Of a stretch of 64,000 nt of DNA, positions 1-8,509 are shown piece by piece; position 1 is the stretch's first letter, and every line of letters starts with the position of its first letter. The notes beneath the pieces are model-generated. The model ran no database searches, was not told the origin of the DNA, and worked only from the letters and a program-made list of their open reading frames with translations. Both the position numbers and the translations under genes were made by a program. Source of the stretch: an uncultured Bacteroidota bacterium (GTDB lineage Bacteria; Bacteroidota; Bacteroidia; Bacteroidales; P3); assembly GCA_902790215.1 (NCBI GenBank), contig CADAQX010000003.1, positions 1 to 64,000 on the forward strand, read 5' to 3'.

Positions 1-1359
1 GAAGCGTGGAAAATCAAGATGGTAGAACCCATTAAGAAATCCACCCGCGAACAACGCGAAAAATGGCTCAACGAAGCACACCAGAACGTGTTTATGCTGA
101 AGAGCGACTATGTTTACATCGACCTTCTGACCGACTCCGGCACCGGCGCCATGAGCGACCGCCAGTGGGCAGCCATGATGATGGGCGACGAGAGCTACGG
201 CGGTGCCCGCAGCTTCTATCACATGAAGGACACCATCACCGACATCACCGGCTTTGACTATGTCATCCCCACCCACCAGGGCCGTGCAGCCGAGAACGTG
301 CTGTTCAGCTACCTCGTGAAACCCGGCATGATTGTGCCCGGCAACGCCCACTTCGACACCACCAAGGGCCACATCGAGAGCCGCAAGGCTTTCGCCATCG
401 ACGTTACCGTCCGCGAGGCTTACGACACCCAGCTTGAAGTCCCCTTCAAAGGCAATGTCGATTTGGAGAAACTGGAGAAGATTCTGCAGGAGAACAAGGG
501 CAACGTACCTTTCATGGTGCTTACCGTTACCAACAACACCGTGGGTGGCCAGCCCGTCAGCATGAAGAACATTCGCGAGACTTGCGAACTTTGCCACAAA
601 TACGGTGTGCCCGTCAACGTCGATAGCGCCCGTTTCATCGAGAACGCCTACTTCATCAAGACCCGCGAGGAAGGCTATGCCGACAAGACCCTGCGCGAGA
701 TCTGCAAGGAGATGTTCTCCTATGCCGACAGCATGACCATGAGCGCCAAGAAGGACGGCCTCGTGAACATGGGCGGTTTTATCGCTACCAATAAGAAAGA
801 GTGGTACGAAGGAGCCAAGATGTTCTGCATCCCCTTCGAAGGCTTCCTCACATACGGTGGTATGAACGGCCGCGATATGGACGCTCTCGCCGTTGGTCTG
901 AAAGAGAACATCGAGTTCGAGATGGTCGAGACCCGCATCAAGCAGGTCCACTACCTCGCTGCCAAACTTGATGAGTATGGTATCCCCTATCAGCGTCCCG
1001 CCGGTGGCCACGCCATCTTTGTCGATGCCGACAAGGTGCTTACCAACATCCCCAAAGAGGAATTCCCCGCCCAGACCTTGACCTGCGAGCTCTATCTTGA
1101 GGCCGGTATCCGCGCCTGCGAGATTGGCTACGTTCTGGCCGACCGCGACCCCGTGACCCGCGAGAACCGCTTCGGTGGCAACGACTTCGTCCGCCTCTGC
1201 ATCCCGCGCCGCGTCTATACCAACAACCACATGGACGTCATCGCCGCTGCCCTGAAGAACGTTTACGACCGCCGCAACGAAATCAAACGCGGTCTTGAAA
1301 TCACCTGGGAAGCCGAACTGATGCGCCACTTCACCTGCCAGTTCAAGCGTCTCGGTTAA
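1..1359 (+). CDS. tnaA: Tryptophanase (5' end cut off by window)
   Basis: PLP-dependent beta-eliminating lyase that splits L-tryptophan into indole, pyruvate and ammonia. The frame is already open at base 1, and the residues before the ATG at 19 (EAWKIK) match the PFRIRV stretch that precedes IEPVKRTTR in E. coli TnaA. The true start therefore lies upstream and the ATG at 19 is internal. The PLP lysine is the second Lys of MSAKKD (codon 751-753). Tyrosine phenol-lyase has an Arg in a SMERG context that sets phenol specificity; this protein has ACEIG, as tryptophanases do, so tryptophanase is preferred over tyrosine phenol-lyase. A strong terminator follows, so the gene ends its transcription unit here. 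Confidence 0.9.
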   Translation, partial: EAWKIKMVEPIKKSTREQREKWLNEAHQNVFMLKSDYVYIDLLTDSGTGAMSDRQWAAMMMGDESYGGARSFYHMKDTITDITGFDYVIPTHQGRAAENVLFSYLVKPGMIVPGNAHFDTTKGHIESRKAFAIDVTVREAYDTQLEVPFKGNVDLEKLEKILQENKGNVPFMVLTVTNNTVGGQPVSMKNIRETCELCHKYGVPVNVDSARFIENAYFIKTREEGYADKTLREICKEMFSYADSMTMSAKKDGLVNMGGFIATNKKEWYEGAKMFCIPFEGFLTYGGMNGRDMDALAVGLKENIEFEMVETRIKQVHYLAAKLDEYGIPYQRPAGGHAIFVDADKVLTNIPKEEFPAQTLTCELYLEAGIRACEIGYVLADRDPVTRENRFGGNDFVRLCIPRRVYTNNHMDVIAAALKNVYDRRNEIKRGLEITWEAELMRHFTCQFKRLG

Positions 1360-1382
1360 TAACACTTCTAATCCGAAACACC

Positions 1383-1424
1383 AAGGAGTTGGGCGGCACC
1401 ACGTCACCCAACTCCTTTTTCTTT
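1383..1424 (+). terminator. Rho-independent terminator after tnaA
   Basis: Perfect 11-bp stem (AAGGAGTTGGG at 1383-1393 with CCCAACTCCTT at 1407-1417) and a 13-nt loop, running into TTTCTTTCT. It lies 24 nt after the tnaA stop. Confidence 0.85.
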
Positions 1425-1490
1425 CTCTGCCACAGATAGTAATCCGTTGCTTTCCCCAACGATTTTCTTTTTTTCAGTAAAAAAAAACGA

Positions 1491-1517
1491 CTTGTCGATT
1501 TTTTTTGTTTATCTTTG
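1491..1517 (+). promoter_or_regulatory. Bacteroidota promoter for the DUF285 lipoprotein
   Basis: The -7 element TATCTTTG is at 1510-1517, with a partial -33 match (CTTG, 1491-1494). It lies about 30-50 nt before the two candidate ATGs, so upstream TTG codons cannot be the translation start. Confidence 0.6.
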
Positions 1518-1547
1518 CAGCGTAAAAAAGTGAGATGTCAAATCAAT

Positions 1548-3623
1548 ATGAAAAAAAAATATACCATTATGAAAAAGCAACATATCATCATCTCTTTCAT
1601 TGCAGCCCTGTTGGCCCTTTGTGCCGTCAGCTGCCAAGAAGAACTGATTCCCATCACCACCGTCACCCTCCATGCGGTCACCCAAGACTTCAACAATGAC
1701 TCAAAAGTCTATATCAACGACCACACACCCTACTGGCAGAATGGTGACCGGATAAGAATCAACGGTGCCGACTACCCGATTTATGCGGCAACGGAGAACC
1801 CTGCCCCAATACATAATGTGGCAATCTGCGCAACAGGTTACCGTGCCCTCTTCCCAGCCGGTATCCTCACCAATAGCGATGCTGATATCAACAGCAGCAG
1901 CTCTGTTGCCGTAACCTTGCCGGCAGCACAGGTATTTAAAAAGGTGGGTCCTTTTCAGCGGGTGGATGTCCCCATGGGTGCCTATTTCGACAGTGGTAAC
2001 ACCCTACAGTTTCACAATCTTTGCTCAGTGGTGAGGGTGTATGTCAGCAATGCCACCAATGCCCAGCTACCTATCACGAGCATTTCCCTCACTGCCGGGC
2101 ATGCCTACCTCAGCGGGACAGGTACCGCCACTATCATGGGCGACAGCACGGATGCCATTGTCATCTCTTCTGCTAATGGTTCACATTCGGTTAGCCTTTG
2201 CAATACTGACAACAGCACGATTAAGACTGTCGAGCCTTTGAAAACTGTGTACTTCGATGTGGTAATCCCAGAATTCTCCGTACGAGATGACTTGACCGTA
2301 ACCGTCTTTACTCCCACAGGCGTTAAATCTATAACCATCGAAGATGCCGTTGTGGCTCACAACACTATCACCACCGTTACCGTCAATGTGGATGAATTGT
2401 CCCAATCCAGCGCCGAACTTGTGGATGGCGAGAAGTTCCGAAATGCTATCCCCACAAATGCCACAGCGATACGTTTTGAATACAATAAAGTCTCTGTTGC
2501 ATCGGGTACCACTCTTTCCACTGATAGTTCTCCTTATCCAATTTATGGCAATATGGACGGCACCATTTGGGTGGTTTCCACTCCAGCCAAAAGAATGAAT
2601 GCCAATGCTGACTGTAAAAGAATGTTTGGCTTGTGGATGGTACCCAACATCACCAGTATTGATTTTGGTGAAAACTTCAACACCGCCAATGTTACAAATA
2701 TGTCTTCTATGTTCTATGGTTGCTACAACCTAACCAGTCTCAATCTCTCCAACTTCAATACCGCCAATGTCAGAGATATGGATGGTATGTTCTGGGGTTG
2801 CACCAGTCTGACCGGCCTCGATCTCTCCAACTTCAATACGGAGAATGTGATATATATGGGGTTTATGTTTGATAGTTGCATTAGCTTAACCAGCCTCAAC
2901 CTCTCCAGCTTCAACACTTCCAATGTCACGAATATGTATAAGATGTTCTACAAATGCAGTAGCCTAACCAGCCTCAACCTCTCCAGCTTCAACACTTCCA
3001 ATGTAAATGATATGCAGTACATGTTCTCCAAATGCAGTAGCCTAACCAGCCTCAACCTCTCCAGCTTCAACACTTCCAATGTCACGAATATGTCAAATAT
3101 GTTCTCCAAATGCAATAGCCTAACCAGCCTCAACCTCTCCAGCTTCAATACCGCCAATGTCAGAGATATGTATAGTATGTTCTTTAGTTGCACCAGTCTG
3201 ACCGGCCTCGATCTCTCCAACTTCAATACGGAGAATGTGATATCTATGGGGTGTATGTTCTATAGTTGCAGTAGCCTAACCAGCCTCAACCTCTCCAGCT
3301 TCAACACTTCCAATGTCAGGAATATGTCTGAGATGTTCGATAGTTGCAGTAGCCTAACCAGCCTCAACCTCTCTAACTTCAACACTGCCAATGTAAAATA
3401 TATGCAGTACATGTTCTGCAATTGTAGCAGACTAACAAGTCTCAATCTTTATAACTTCGATATGAGTAATATTCTTACTGTTTACGGTGGGAAAGACCAG
3501 ATGTGTTCAGGTCTCGCTTCTATATCTGGTGCCTGCGCCATCACCTGTTCCACAGCCGTACAAACCGAATTGCAAAGTGGCACAGACCTCGTAAATAGTC
3601 GTATCACTTGGTACACGCACTAA
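1548..3623 (+). CDS. Lipoprotein with fimbrillin-like head and DUF285 repeats
   Basis: Predicted cell-surface lipoprotein. Start is the ATG at 1548 or the one at 1569; from 1569 the product begins MKKQH, a hydrophobic stretch and the lipobox AVSC. The next ~250 residues resemble Bacteroidales fimbrillin-like modules (KVYIN, YWQNGDRIRING) and a similar module is in the lipoprotein at 60727. The C-terminal third holds ten full copies and one degenerate copy of a 26-residue repeat of the type FNTxNVxxMxxMFxxCxxLTxLNLSx, the DUF285 (BspA-like) leucine-rich unit. Repeats 2 and 7 lie exactly 390 bp (five units) apart and are nearly identical in DNA, which points to segmental duplication. Adhesion or matrix binding is the usual inference for such repeats; no ligand can be read from the sequence. 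No T9SS domain is seen. Confidence 0.75.
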   Translation: MKKKYTIMKKQHIIISFIAALLALCAVSCQEELIPITTVTLHAVTQDFNNDSKVYINDHTPYWQNGDRIRINGADYPIYAATENPAPIHNVAICATGYRALFPAGILTNSDADINSSSSVAVTLPAAQVFKKVGPFQRVDVPMGAYFDSGNTLQFHNLCSVVRVYVSNATNAQLPITSISLTAGHAYLSGTGTATIMGDSTDAIVISSANGSHSVSLCNTDNSTIKTVEPLKTVYFDVVIPEFSVRDDLTVTVFTPTGVKSITIEDAVVAHNTITTVTVNVDELSQSSAELVDGEKFRNAIPTNATAIRFEYNKVSVASGTTLSTDSSPYPIYGNMDGTIWVVSTPAKRMNANADCKRMFGLWMVPNITSIDFGENFNTANVTNMSSMFYGCYNLTSLNLSNFNTANVRDMDGMFWGCTSLTGLDLSNFNTENVIYMGFMFDSCISLTSLNLSSFNTSNVTNMYKMFYKCSSLTSLNLSSFNTSNVNDMQYMFSKCSSLTSLNLSSFNTSNVTNMSNMFSKCNSLTSLNLSSFNTANVRDMYSMFFSCTSLTGLDLSNFNTENVISMGCMFYSCSSLTSLNLSSFNTSNVRNMSEMFDSCSSLTSLNLSNFNTANVKYMQYMFCNCSRLTSLNLYNFDMSNILTVYGGKDQMCSGLASISGACAITCSTAVQTELQSGTDLVNSRITWYTH
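2749..3450 (+). repeat. Tandem 78-bp DUF285-coding repeats
   Basis: In-frame 78-bp units with a 390-bp higher-order period: the 20-mer starting CCGCCAATGTCAGAG occurs at 2761 and again at 3151, and the following unit carries TCAATACGGAGAATGTGATAT in both copies. Confidence 0.85.
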
Positions 3624-3688
3624 AAGAAACCTCCTACCAGTTCAAGTGCCTCGGCCATCAGCCGTAATGCGACGACTTAATAAAAAGA

Positions 3689-3720
3689 AAGCCCCGACCG
3701 TTGAGTAGTCGGGGCTTTTT
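3689..3720. terminator. Bidirectional terminator
   Basis: A 10-bp GC-rich stem (AAGCCCCGAC 3689-3698, GTCGGGGCTT 3708-3717) has an A-run on its left and a T-run on its right. It can end both the DUF285 gene (+) and the LuxR-type gene (-) that converge here. Confidence 0.85.
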
Positions 3721-3724
3721 TTCA

Positions 3725-4433
3725 TTACATCACATTGCTGCACATCACGGTGGCGAGGGCTTCGCTGATGGTCTCCACACCCAGCTTGCGGAAGAGTTTC
3801 TTGCGGTGGTATTTCATCGTATCGGCTGTGCGGAAAAGGCGGGAGGCAATCTCCTCGGTGGTGTAGCCTTGCGCCGACATCATCAGCAATTGCTGTTCTG
3901 TTTCGGTAAGGACGATGGGTGTGCTGTCGTGCCATTTCCCATCAACCAATGAGTACTCTCGCACATCGATGTTTGCGAGGCGAAAGCGAGAAGGAGGCGA
4001 AGGCAAGCCATAGCTGCCCTTTGGAGTTGAGCGCCAGCGGCGTAAGACGGTGGTTGACCATACGGCTGCGGCCATTTTGGATAAAGTGGAAGTCGTAACT
4101 GATGACAAACTCCATCTTGTTTGCCAAGTCTATCCGCGAGAACTCCTCAAAACCCGCACGGTTGATTTCGAGCAACATCGCCTGTTCCTCCTTTGGCACA
4201 TAGTCAAGGTAGAGGGAATAACCCATATCCTTCAGCTCCACAGGAGCGAGCATCGGGTTCTCCGATGAGTAAAGAAAGTTGCGCTTGTGGTAATCAATAA
4301 TGTAGATGCTGTTGGTAGTTGTCCGTGCGGCAGCAGCCACGGCCTCTATCTTGGGCTGCACCCGCTCGTAATCCTCCTCGGTGATGCCGTCCACACGGTT
4401 TTTGTCTATAAAGAAGTCGTCAATCTGAGGCAT
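3725..4433 (-). pseudogene. LuxR-family HTH regulator, frameshifted
   Basis: Starting at ATG 4433, the first ~150 residues form a PAS-like sensor-type region of the kind found in Bacteroidales LuxR-type regulators. The C-terminal LuxR helix-turn-helix (LTETEQQLLMMSAQGYTTEE ... YHRKKLFRKLGV) lies in another frame, ending at 3725. The frame changes around 3975-3982: dropping one base restores ...FSLSP-ANIDVREYSLVDG across both parts. An intact protein would be about 235 residues. This is either a true one-base insertion that removes the DNA-binding domain or a sequencing error. The gene sits 3 nt downstream of the toxin gene on the same strand. Confidence 0.75.
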
Positions 4434-4436
4434 GAT

Positions 4437-4775
4437 TCAGTTAAGGCCTTTGATGATTTGGTCAACATATCGATCAGAGACGGAGGCGTACTCTGACTTA
4501 TCGTATAGCGTGACAAGATAAACCAATACGGCCGCTTCGGTCTCTACTACATTGAAAGTGATAACGCGGAATCCACCACTTTTTCCTTTGTTCTTGGAAC
4601 TGACTTTAAGCCTTATTTTACGCTTGCCACCACCTAGGTCTGTCCCAATAAATGGGTTTGTAAGCAATAATTGTTGCAGCTCTTCAAGGTCATCAATCAG
4701 CGTCTTGTGCTTCTTCAATAGACGCTTGGCTTGACGGACAAACTCATCGGAAGGAATAATGCTGACACTCAACAT
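4437..4775 (-). CDS. RelE/ParE-superfamily toxin
   Basis: About 112 residues. The KRKIRLKVSSKNKGKSGGFR block followed by VYLVTLYDKSEY is typical of RelE/ParE-fold toxins; most such relatives cut mRNA on the ribosome or poison gyrase, and which applies here cannot be decided. I chose the ATG at 4775; an in-frame TTG at 4781 would extend it by two residues and overlap the antitoxin stop. The upstream partner ends 2 nt before this start, the usual antitoxin-toxin order. The frameshifted LuxR gene follows 3 nt later. Confidence 0.75.
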   Translation of the reverse strand: MLSVSIIPSDEFVRQAKRLLKKHKTLIDDLEELQQLLLTNPFIGTDLGGGKRKIRLKVSSKNKGKSGGFRVITFNVVETEAAVLVYLVTLYDKSEYASVSDRYVDQIIKGLN

Positions 4776-4777
4776 GG

Positions 4778-5041
4778 TCAAGACTCCTTCATTTCATCAA
4801 TCAAATCCTGTAGTGAGCAACCCTTGCTACCGTCAGCCTGCATGGACTTCACTTGCTGCCAGCCACGCTCGATGCTCGCTTTCAGCAGCAGCTGCTCGGC
4901 CAATTCAATGTCTTCTGCCAGTAGCCTTTCAGTTAAAGCGCGGCGCGTGCTTTTAGACTGCCCTTCTATCAGTGACCAAAGTGCATCGGTGACGGATACT
5001 TTACCAGATTTATTAATGTTTGGAGTTGGGACTGTTTCCAT
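4778..5041 (-). CDS. Putative antitoxin of the RelE/ParE pair
   Basis: An 87-residue, mainly helical and charged protein with a C-terminal acidic tail (LQDLIDEMKES) suited to wrapping a toxin. No DNA-binding fold is recognised with certainty. Its identity rests on position: it ends 2 nt before a RelE/ParE toxin and begins 78 nt from a pair of palindromic sites (5119-5172) that could be its operator. Confidence 0.65.
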   Translation of the reverse strand: METVPTPNINKSGKVSVTDALWSLIEGQSKSTRRALTERLLAEDIELAEQLLLKASIERGWQQVKSMQADGSKGCSLQDLIDEMKES

Positions 5042-5118
5042 TATTATTCTTTTTGAAGGATTAACGCCAGCGAGCCATTTTTATTGTGTTGTCGCTCGTC
5101 TTTCTTGTGTTTTTTGCC

Positions 5119-5172
5119 CTACCCTTTCGGGTAGTTTTTCATCAGGCATTTTCTTTTCACCCTTTTGGGTAG
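5119..5172. promoter_or_regulatory. Paired palindromic operator-like sites
   Basis: CTACCC-TTTC-GGGTAG at 5119-5134 and ACCC-TTTT-GGGT at 5159-5170 lie in the divergent region between the antitoxin gene and the beta-barrel gene. The 14-mers ACCCTTTCGGGTAG (5121) and ACCCTTTTGGGTAG (5159) match at 13 of 14 positions and are spaced 38 bp, as expected for a dimeric repressor binding twice. The first is also followed by T5, so a terminator role is possible. Confidence 0.45.
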
Positions 5173-5194
5173 GGGTTGATTGTAAAGGTGTTAG

Positions 5195-5202
5195 TACTTT
5201 TG
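5195..5202 (+). promoter_or_regulatory. -7 element upstream of the beta-barrel gene
   Basis: TACTTTTG matches TAnnTTTG. If it is used, the shared motif at 5236-5267 would lie in the 5' untranslated region. No clear -33 TTTG is present. Confidence 0.4.
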
Positions 5203-5235
5203 CAACGCCAATTCGGAAATACTGTCTTCCTGTAA

Positions 5236-5267
5236 TGCTGTAATATTTTGCCGACTTAAGCGATTAT
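5236..5267 (+). promoter_or_regulatory. Motif shared with the paralogue at 20925
   Basis: TGCTGTAATATTTTGCC (5236-5252), 7 nt, then GCGATTAT (5260-5267), ending 25 nt before the ATG. The same 17-mer and 8-mer with the same 7-nt gap occur upstream of the paralogous gene at 20983, while the gap and flanks differ. Confidence 0.6.
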
Positions 5268-5292
5268 ACGATAAATCAAAACAAGATATACT

Positions 5293-7658
5293 ATGACGAA
5301 AAGAACGATTCTGATGACTATTCTGATGGCATGTGCCATCGGTGGGGCAGAAGCCCAACAGCTGACTACTAAAGGAACCCTGCAAGATGCCACTTCGGGC
5401 GAGGTACTGCCCTTCACCAACTGTGTGCTGCTACGACAACAGGACAGCACCTTTGTTCAAGGGACCACCACCGATGCCTCGGGACTATTCCGTTTCAGTC
5501 CTGTGGACACGGGCAGCTATCTGCTGCGTATCTCCGCCATCGGCTATGAACCCTATTGGCAGCAAATCAGCCTGCCACCCGACACGGCATTGGGCACAAT
5601 CAGCCTATTCCATAGCGCCACTAACTTGCAGGCAGTGAGCGTCACCGCCCAGCGTCCGCTCTACAGCGCCGACGGCGAAAAGACATTCTATCACGTGGAG
5701 GATGACCCCAGCGTACAGACCGGCACAGCCAGCGACGCCCTACAGAACGCCCCGGGCGTGGAGGTGGATGCCGAGGGCAACATCACCTATCGCGGCAAGA
5801 CCGCTGTGGAGGTTTGGATTAATAACCGCCCTTCTAATATGGACGGCGAGGCACTGAAGCAGTACATTAAGACGTTGCCAGCCTCCAGTATCAAGCGCAT
5901 CGAGGTGCTGAGCAACCCCTCGGCACGCTACGGCACCAGCGGCAGCATCATCAATATTGTCACCGACGGCCGCAATCCCCTTAACCAGCTGCTGTCCGTC
6001 GGCTTCAAAGTCAGCACAGGTCCCCGCTTCTCGCCGTGGGTGAGCTATGTTTACAACAACGACAAACTGAGCCTCAACCTCTATGGCAGCGCCTATTTCA
6101 ACGACTTCAAGGTTGCTACGCAGATGCACTCGCTACTGCTGACCGACGACAGCCTGCTCTCCGCAACAAATGACTACACAGGCAACGAGTTGCAACGGTC
6201 AAGAAACTACAACATCGGTGGCAAACTCGACTATCATTTCAACGACCACAACACCTTCTCTACGTGGGCGTGGTTCTATCCCTCGTTCTTCAATATGGAT
6301 GTGGACTTTGACGTGAGCCGAATAGAGTACATAAGCCATCCCGGCGACTACAGCTACCGCTCCAATGTGGAAGCGCATCAGCATTACATCAGCGGCAACG
6401 TGGGTGCCTACTATCAGCAAACTGGAACGGTGGCCTGACCAGCGGGCTCAACGACCGCATCCGGCAACGTCAATATGTCAACTTCCCAGCATTGGACTTC
6501 ACTCGTCATAGCAATCTTGACCAGTGGGGAAGTAGAAACGACCTTTACGTCGACTACACTCACCCCTATAGTAAGAACGGCAAGATTGAGGCTGGCGCGG
6601 AATTTCATTATAAGCCGCAGAACCGAACCCATCACCTTGATACCCTTGTAGGTGGCATCTATCAGCGCGATTCCCTGCGCAGCTACATCTTTAACGACCG
6701 CGAGACCGACCTGACTTTCTATATCACCGTCCAGCAGAAGATTGGTCGGCTGACACTCAAAGGCGGCTTGCGTGGCGAGAACCAGTGGCTGCAACGCAAA
6801 CACAACATCGCGTCGTGCGACTTCGACAAGTACTATTTCGGCCTTGTCCCCTCCATCCACGCCAGCTATGCCACCGAGAAGAACCACAACTTCACCCTGA
6901 GCTACACGCGCCGTTTCGACACACCTGACATTGCCAAACTCAGCCCATTCATCATCTACGCCGACGACAGCTACACCGTCGGCAACCCCGACCTGTGTTT
7001 AGACTACACCCATAAAGCCGAGGCGGGTTGGACTCACTACACCGACTGGGGTTCCGTCGGGGTTGAAGGATACCTTAACCTTAGCACTGGCAATATCGAC
7101 AACGTCAGCGATGTGTCCTATAGTCCTTTCTTCGGAAGAGTTGTGCAGATGGACACCGCCGTCAATGCAGGCAACGTGCGCATGAGCGGTGCCGAAATGA
7201 ACCTCACTTGGCGACCGCGCAAGTTTATGAACATCCGGCTCTATGTCAACGGCGGAGAAGTCTGGTACCGTATGCAGGTGCGTCCCGGCAAGTGGGTGGA
7301 AGACGAAGTTTGGAGCTACATTGTGCGTCTCAATATGAATGCAAAACTGTGGGGCAAAGTGGATGTGTTCGTTAACGGCAAGTTCTTCGGTCAGCAGATA
7401 GAATTGCTGAGTCGTAATGAACCGTACTTCAATGTAGACTTCGGCCTCAGTACCGACCTCTTCGACCGCCACCTCTCGCTCTACTTCAAGGTCAACGACC
7501 TCTTCCAGTCCTCCAACACGCACACCGTCTCCACCAACCCCTACTACGCCGAAGACTACCGTTGGAGCTACAACAGCCGCTTCGTCAGCCTCGGCCTCAC
7601 CTGGCGCATCGGCAAGATGGACCTCGAAAGCAAAGGCCGACAAGGTGCCGCATACTAA
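5293..7658 (+). pseudogene. Outer-membrane beta-barrel protein (TonB-receptor-like), frameshifted
   Basis: The first frame (5293-6438) encodes a signal peptide ending AEAQ, a carboxypeptidase-regulatory-like domain (~residues 22-115), a plug-like region (~150-220, with GIxxITVxxxP-like SGSIINIVTDG) and the start of a barrel. The second frame, open to 7658, supplies the rest of the barrel. Restoring one A in the AAA near 6421 joins YYQQ to NWNGGLTSGLNDR and on to the second part, giving ~788 residues, the size of the OMP_b-brl_3 family (PF14905) and of the intact paralogue at 20983. The cargo is unknown. The lesion is in a homopolymer, so an error is as likely as a mutation. The last residues, SKGRQGAAY, recur at the end of the next gene. 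Confidence 0.8.
7628..7658 (+). repeat. 31-bp direct repeat, copy 1
   Basis: Starts AAGCAAAGGCCGACAAGG and runs through the stop codon; it matches 8346-8376 at 29 of 31 bases. It encodes SKGRQGAAY-stop. Both differences are synonymous (Arg and Tyr third positions). Confidence 0.85.
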
Positions 7659-7674
7659 AATCCCAAATTGAACG

Positions 7675-8376
7675 ATGAAAACAACGTATAAAGAAATACA
7701 CCTCGGCGCAATAGCCACGTTTTACGTGATAGCCATATCTCTGCGCTTGATAACACTGGTTATTGGCAAGAACTATCCAACCATTAGGGAGAGCTACGCA
7801 TTCCAGCTTTCCACTGGTTTAGGACCAGCCATTGGTGCTCTTGTTGCTATGGCGGTTTTCAAACGCAAAACAGAATATACCATCACCGGCAAGTCTGTTT
7901 GGAAATCAATTGTGACCATAGCGATTCCCTGCATCGCGTTCGGTATTGTCGGAGGGGTAAAAATGGGCGTATTATGCCTATTGGCATTTGCCTATGGTCT
8001 ATTGGAGGAATACGGCTGGCGAGGATTCCTGCAATACGAACTCAGAAGACTACCCGTGTGGCAGTATGTCCTTATCATCACGGGCATGTGGTTCCTATGG
8101 CATTTGGACATAGGGCAGCGAAACATATTGCCTTTTCTCGTACTTCTGCTTTTCGCCACATGGGGAATAGGAAAAATCGCAACCGACACCCATTCGCTTC
8201 TTTTATGCTCGGCATTTCATGGCATCGTGAACTTCTCGAAGAGAGGGCTACTTTCCGATACCACATACCTTGTTGCTGTCATTTGCATAATCATCTTTTG
8301 GATTGTAATATGGTATTTTGTCAAATTGCCCAAAAAGAAGAATGTAAGCAAAGGCCGCCAAGGTGCCGCATATTAA
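7675..8376 (+). CDS. CPBP-family intramembrane metalloprotease
   Basis: A 233-residue multi-pass membrane protein with the CPBP/CAAX-protease motifs: EExxxR (E111, E112, R116 in EEYGWR), an H in WFLWH (H143) and HxxxN (H182, N186 in FHGIVN). Relatives include Rce1-type prenyl-protein endopeptidases and bacteriocin-immunity proteins; the substrate here is unknown. It begins 16 nt after the beta-barrel gene on the same strand, so co-transcription is likely. Its last nine residues are identical to those of the beta-barrel protein although the families are unrelated, and the two tail-coding segments form a 31-bp direct repeat that brackets the gene. Confidence 0.85.
   Translation: MKTTYKEIHLGAIATFYVIAISLRLITLVIGKNYPTIRESYAFQLSTGLGPAIGALVAMAVFKRKTEYTITGKSVWKSIVTIAIPCIAFGIVGGVKMGVLCLLAFAYGLLEEYGWRGFLQYELRRLPVWQYVLIITGMWFLWHLDIGQRNILPFLVLLLFATWGIGKIATDTHSLLLCSAFHGIVNFSKRGLLSDTTYLVAVICIIIFWIVIWYFVKLPKKKNVSKGRQGAAY
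8346..8376 (+). repeat. 31-bp direct repeat, copy 2
   Basis: Second copy of the tail-coding repeat, 718 bp after the first, again ending at the stop codon of the gene it terminates. Confidence 0.85.
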
Positions 8377-8401
8377 TTTGTTTTTTTCTTGTTGAGAACA
8401 C

Positions 8402-8434
8402 CTCCACACGGCCAATGGCTGTGTGGAGTTTCTT
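8402..8434 (+). terminator. Terminator after CPBP gene
   Basis: CTCCACAC (8402-8409) pairs with GTGTGGAG (8421-8428), followed by TTTCTTT. It ends the beta-barrel/CPBP unit. Confidence 0.75.
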
Positions 8435-8476
8435 TGTGCTAAAAATACGATTCGCAACGTAAGCGAAAAAAAGGTG

Positions 8477-8484
8477 TATCTTTG
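8477..8484 (+). promoter_or_regulatory. -7 promoter element
   Basis: TATCTTTG 26 nt before the ATG of the lipoprotein gene; no clear -33 element. Confidence 0.6.
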
Positions 8485-8509
8485 CATCGTCATTCAATAA
8501 AACAACAAG

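Noticed and set aside
1..1359. Tyrosine phenol-lyase
   Set aside because: The Arg that marks phenol-lyases (SMERG) is replaced by Ile in ACEIG, as in tryptophanases.
3155..3400. CRISPR-like spacing in the 78-bp tandem repeats
   Set aside because: Units are contiguous coding repeats of one protein with no unique spacers.
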